Shown: piece after piece, positions 63,506-64,000 of the stretch | Numbering within the stretch: position 1 is the first letter of the stretch | Layout: each line of letters opens with the position of its first letter | Made by a program: the position numbers and the translations under genes | The notes under the pieces: generated by a model | Databases searched by the model: none | What the model saw: the letters and a program-made list of their open reading frames with translations, nothing else | Told to the model about the DNA's origin: nothing | Assembly: GCA_028284325.1 (NCBI GenBank) | Contig: JANQRX010000005.1 | Span: 186,001-250,000 of the forward strand | DNA: 64,000 nt | Direction: 5' to 3' | Source: Bauldia sp. | GTDB lineage: Bacteria; Pseudomonadota; Alphaproteobacteria; Rhizobiales; Kaistiaceae

Positions 63506-64000
63506 TTACGTGAGTTGGGCTTCTTGCGGGACGGGGGCCAGTGCCGTGACGCGTTCGGCCGCCGCTTCCACGCGCGCTGCGAGGTCGGCGGCGGTCAGCA
63601 GTCCGGTCTGGGCGTCGATGTGGCGAATGACCGAGGCGGAGTTGACCGAGGCGGCAGCCAGCGCCGCCGCGGCATCGTCGCCAAGACAGAGGCGGGCCGC
63701 GAAGGTCGAGGCGAACGCGTCGCCGGCGCCGACGGTCCCGACCACGTCGACCTGCTCGACGGCGCAGTAGTGGATGTCGGTGCCGTCGCCGGCATAGGCG
63801 CCGTGGTGGCCGTCGGTGATGACGACGCGGCCGACGCCGAGGTCCGACAGGGCTGCCATATAGGTAGGCAGCGACATGCGGACCTCGCCCGCCGACAGGC
63901 CGCTCGCGGCAAGCCGGGCCGATCCGGGCTCGGCGCCAAGTTCGCGACCACCATGGCCGAATCGCTCGGCAAGACGCGGGATCAGCGCCTCCGCTTCCGT
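63506..64000 (-). CDS. PfkB-family carbohydrate kinase, C-terminal part
   Basis: The gene enters from the right edge; 164 residues of the C-terminal half are present. The frame starts [15 protein letters not shown], matching the N-x-x-E region of ribokinase-type kinases. [15 protein letters not shown] follows, and [19 protein letters not shown] is the PfkB signature 2 with the catalytic aspartate in GAGD. The sugar cannot be read from this part. It lies 17 bases upstream of the aldolase gene and is probably co-transcribed, forming a kinase-aldolase pair. Confidence 0.9.
   Translation of the reverse strand, partial: TEAEALIPRLAERFGHGGRELGAEPGSARLAASGLSAGEVRMSLPTYMAALSDLGVGRVVITDGHHGAYAGDGTDIHYCAVEQVDVVGTVGAGDAFASTFAARLCLGDDAAAALAAASVNSASVIRHIDAQTGLLTAADLAARVEAAAERVTALAPVPQEAQLT

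Overview
The window is high-GC alphaproteobacterial DNA, most likely from the order Hyphomicrobiales (Rhizobiales) or a close relative. The evidence is the conserved block of ftsK, lolA and xthA, the glnK-amt genes beside tesB and a UbiH-type hydroxylase, the ybbN, LON-domain and Trm112-like trio, and REP-like palindromic repeats. No 16S rRNA is present, so the genus cannot be named.

Region 1 (1-21571) is core chromosome. It holds holA (partial), lptE and leuS, then yggS, an L,D-transpeptidase, an orphan OmpR-type response regulator with a cyclic-nucleotide-binding protein, a GFA-family protein and xthA. A membrane-tailed serine hydrolase, lolA and ftsK follow. Next comes a nitrogen module of two ammonium transporters and a PII protein; each of the three genes has its own sigma-54 type promoter. 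The region ends with tesB, a flavin hydroxylase, Trm112-like, LON-domain, thioredoxin/TPR and prolyl-tRNA editing genes.

Region 2 (21597-40004) is an 18.4 kb genomic island inserted in the 3' half of tRNA-Gly(GCC). A perfect 57-bp direct repeat marks both ends, and a tyrosine integrase sits at the right end with candidate arm-type sites near both ends. The right half carries a type I restriction-modification system with an Mrr-like nuclease and an unknown gene between hsdS and hsdR. The left half carries an unusual nucleotide-related cluster: a translationally coupled operon of an RNase H/DUF429 fusion, a P-loop NMP-kinase-like protein and a PurZ-like adenylosuccinate synthetase with the catalytic Asp changed to Ser. 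It lies beside a membrane-anchored dCTP deaminase/dUTPase-fold protein and an unknown protein with a DPDNG motif. This cluster is the best candidate for an undescribed system, perhaps nucleotide-based defence. The middle holds regulators and replication- or excision-like genes with operator-like repeats.

Region 3 (40005-55332) returns to chromosome: a cold-shock protein and a divergent copy, two oxidoreductases, a cytochrome c, and a gene interrupted by an in-frame amber codon. A carbohydrate catabolic cluster follows (AGE-type epimerase, two dehydrogenases, IclR regulator, OsmC-like protein, aldehyde dehydrogenase, TRAP transporter). Its substrate cannot be read from sequence.

Region 4 (55439-64000) encodes a type I secretion pair and its likely cargo, a 1102-residue protein with four copies of an unrecognised domain of about 238 residues followed by RTX repeats. 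The window ends with a class II fructose-bisphosphate aldolase and a partial PfkB kinase.
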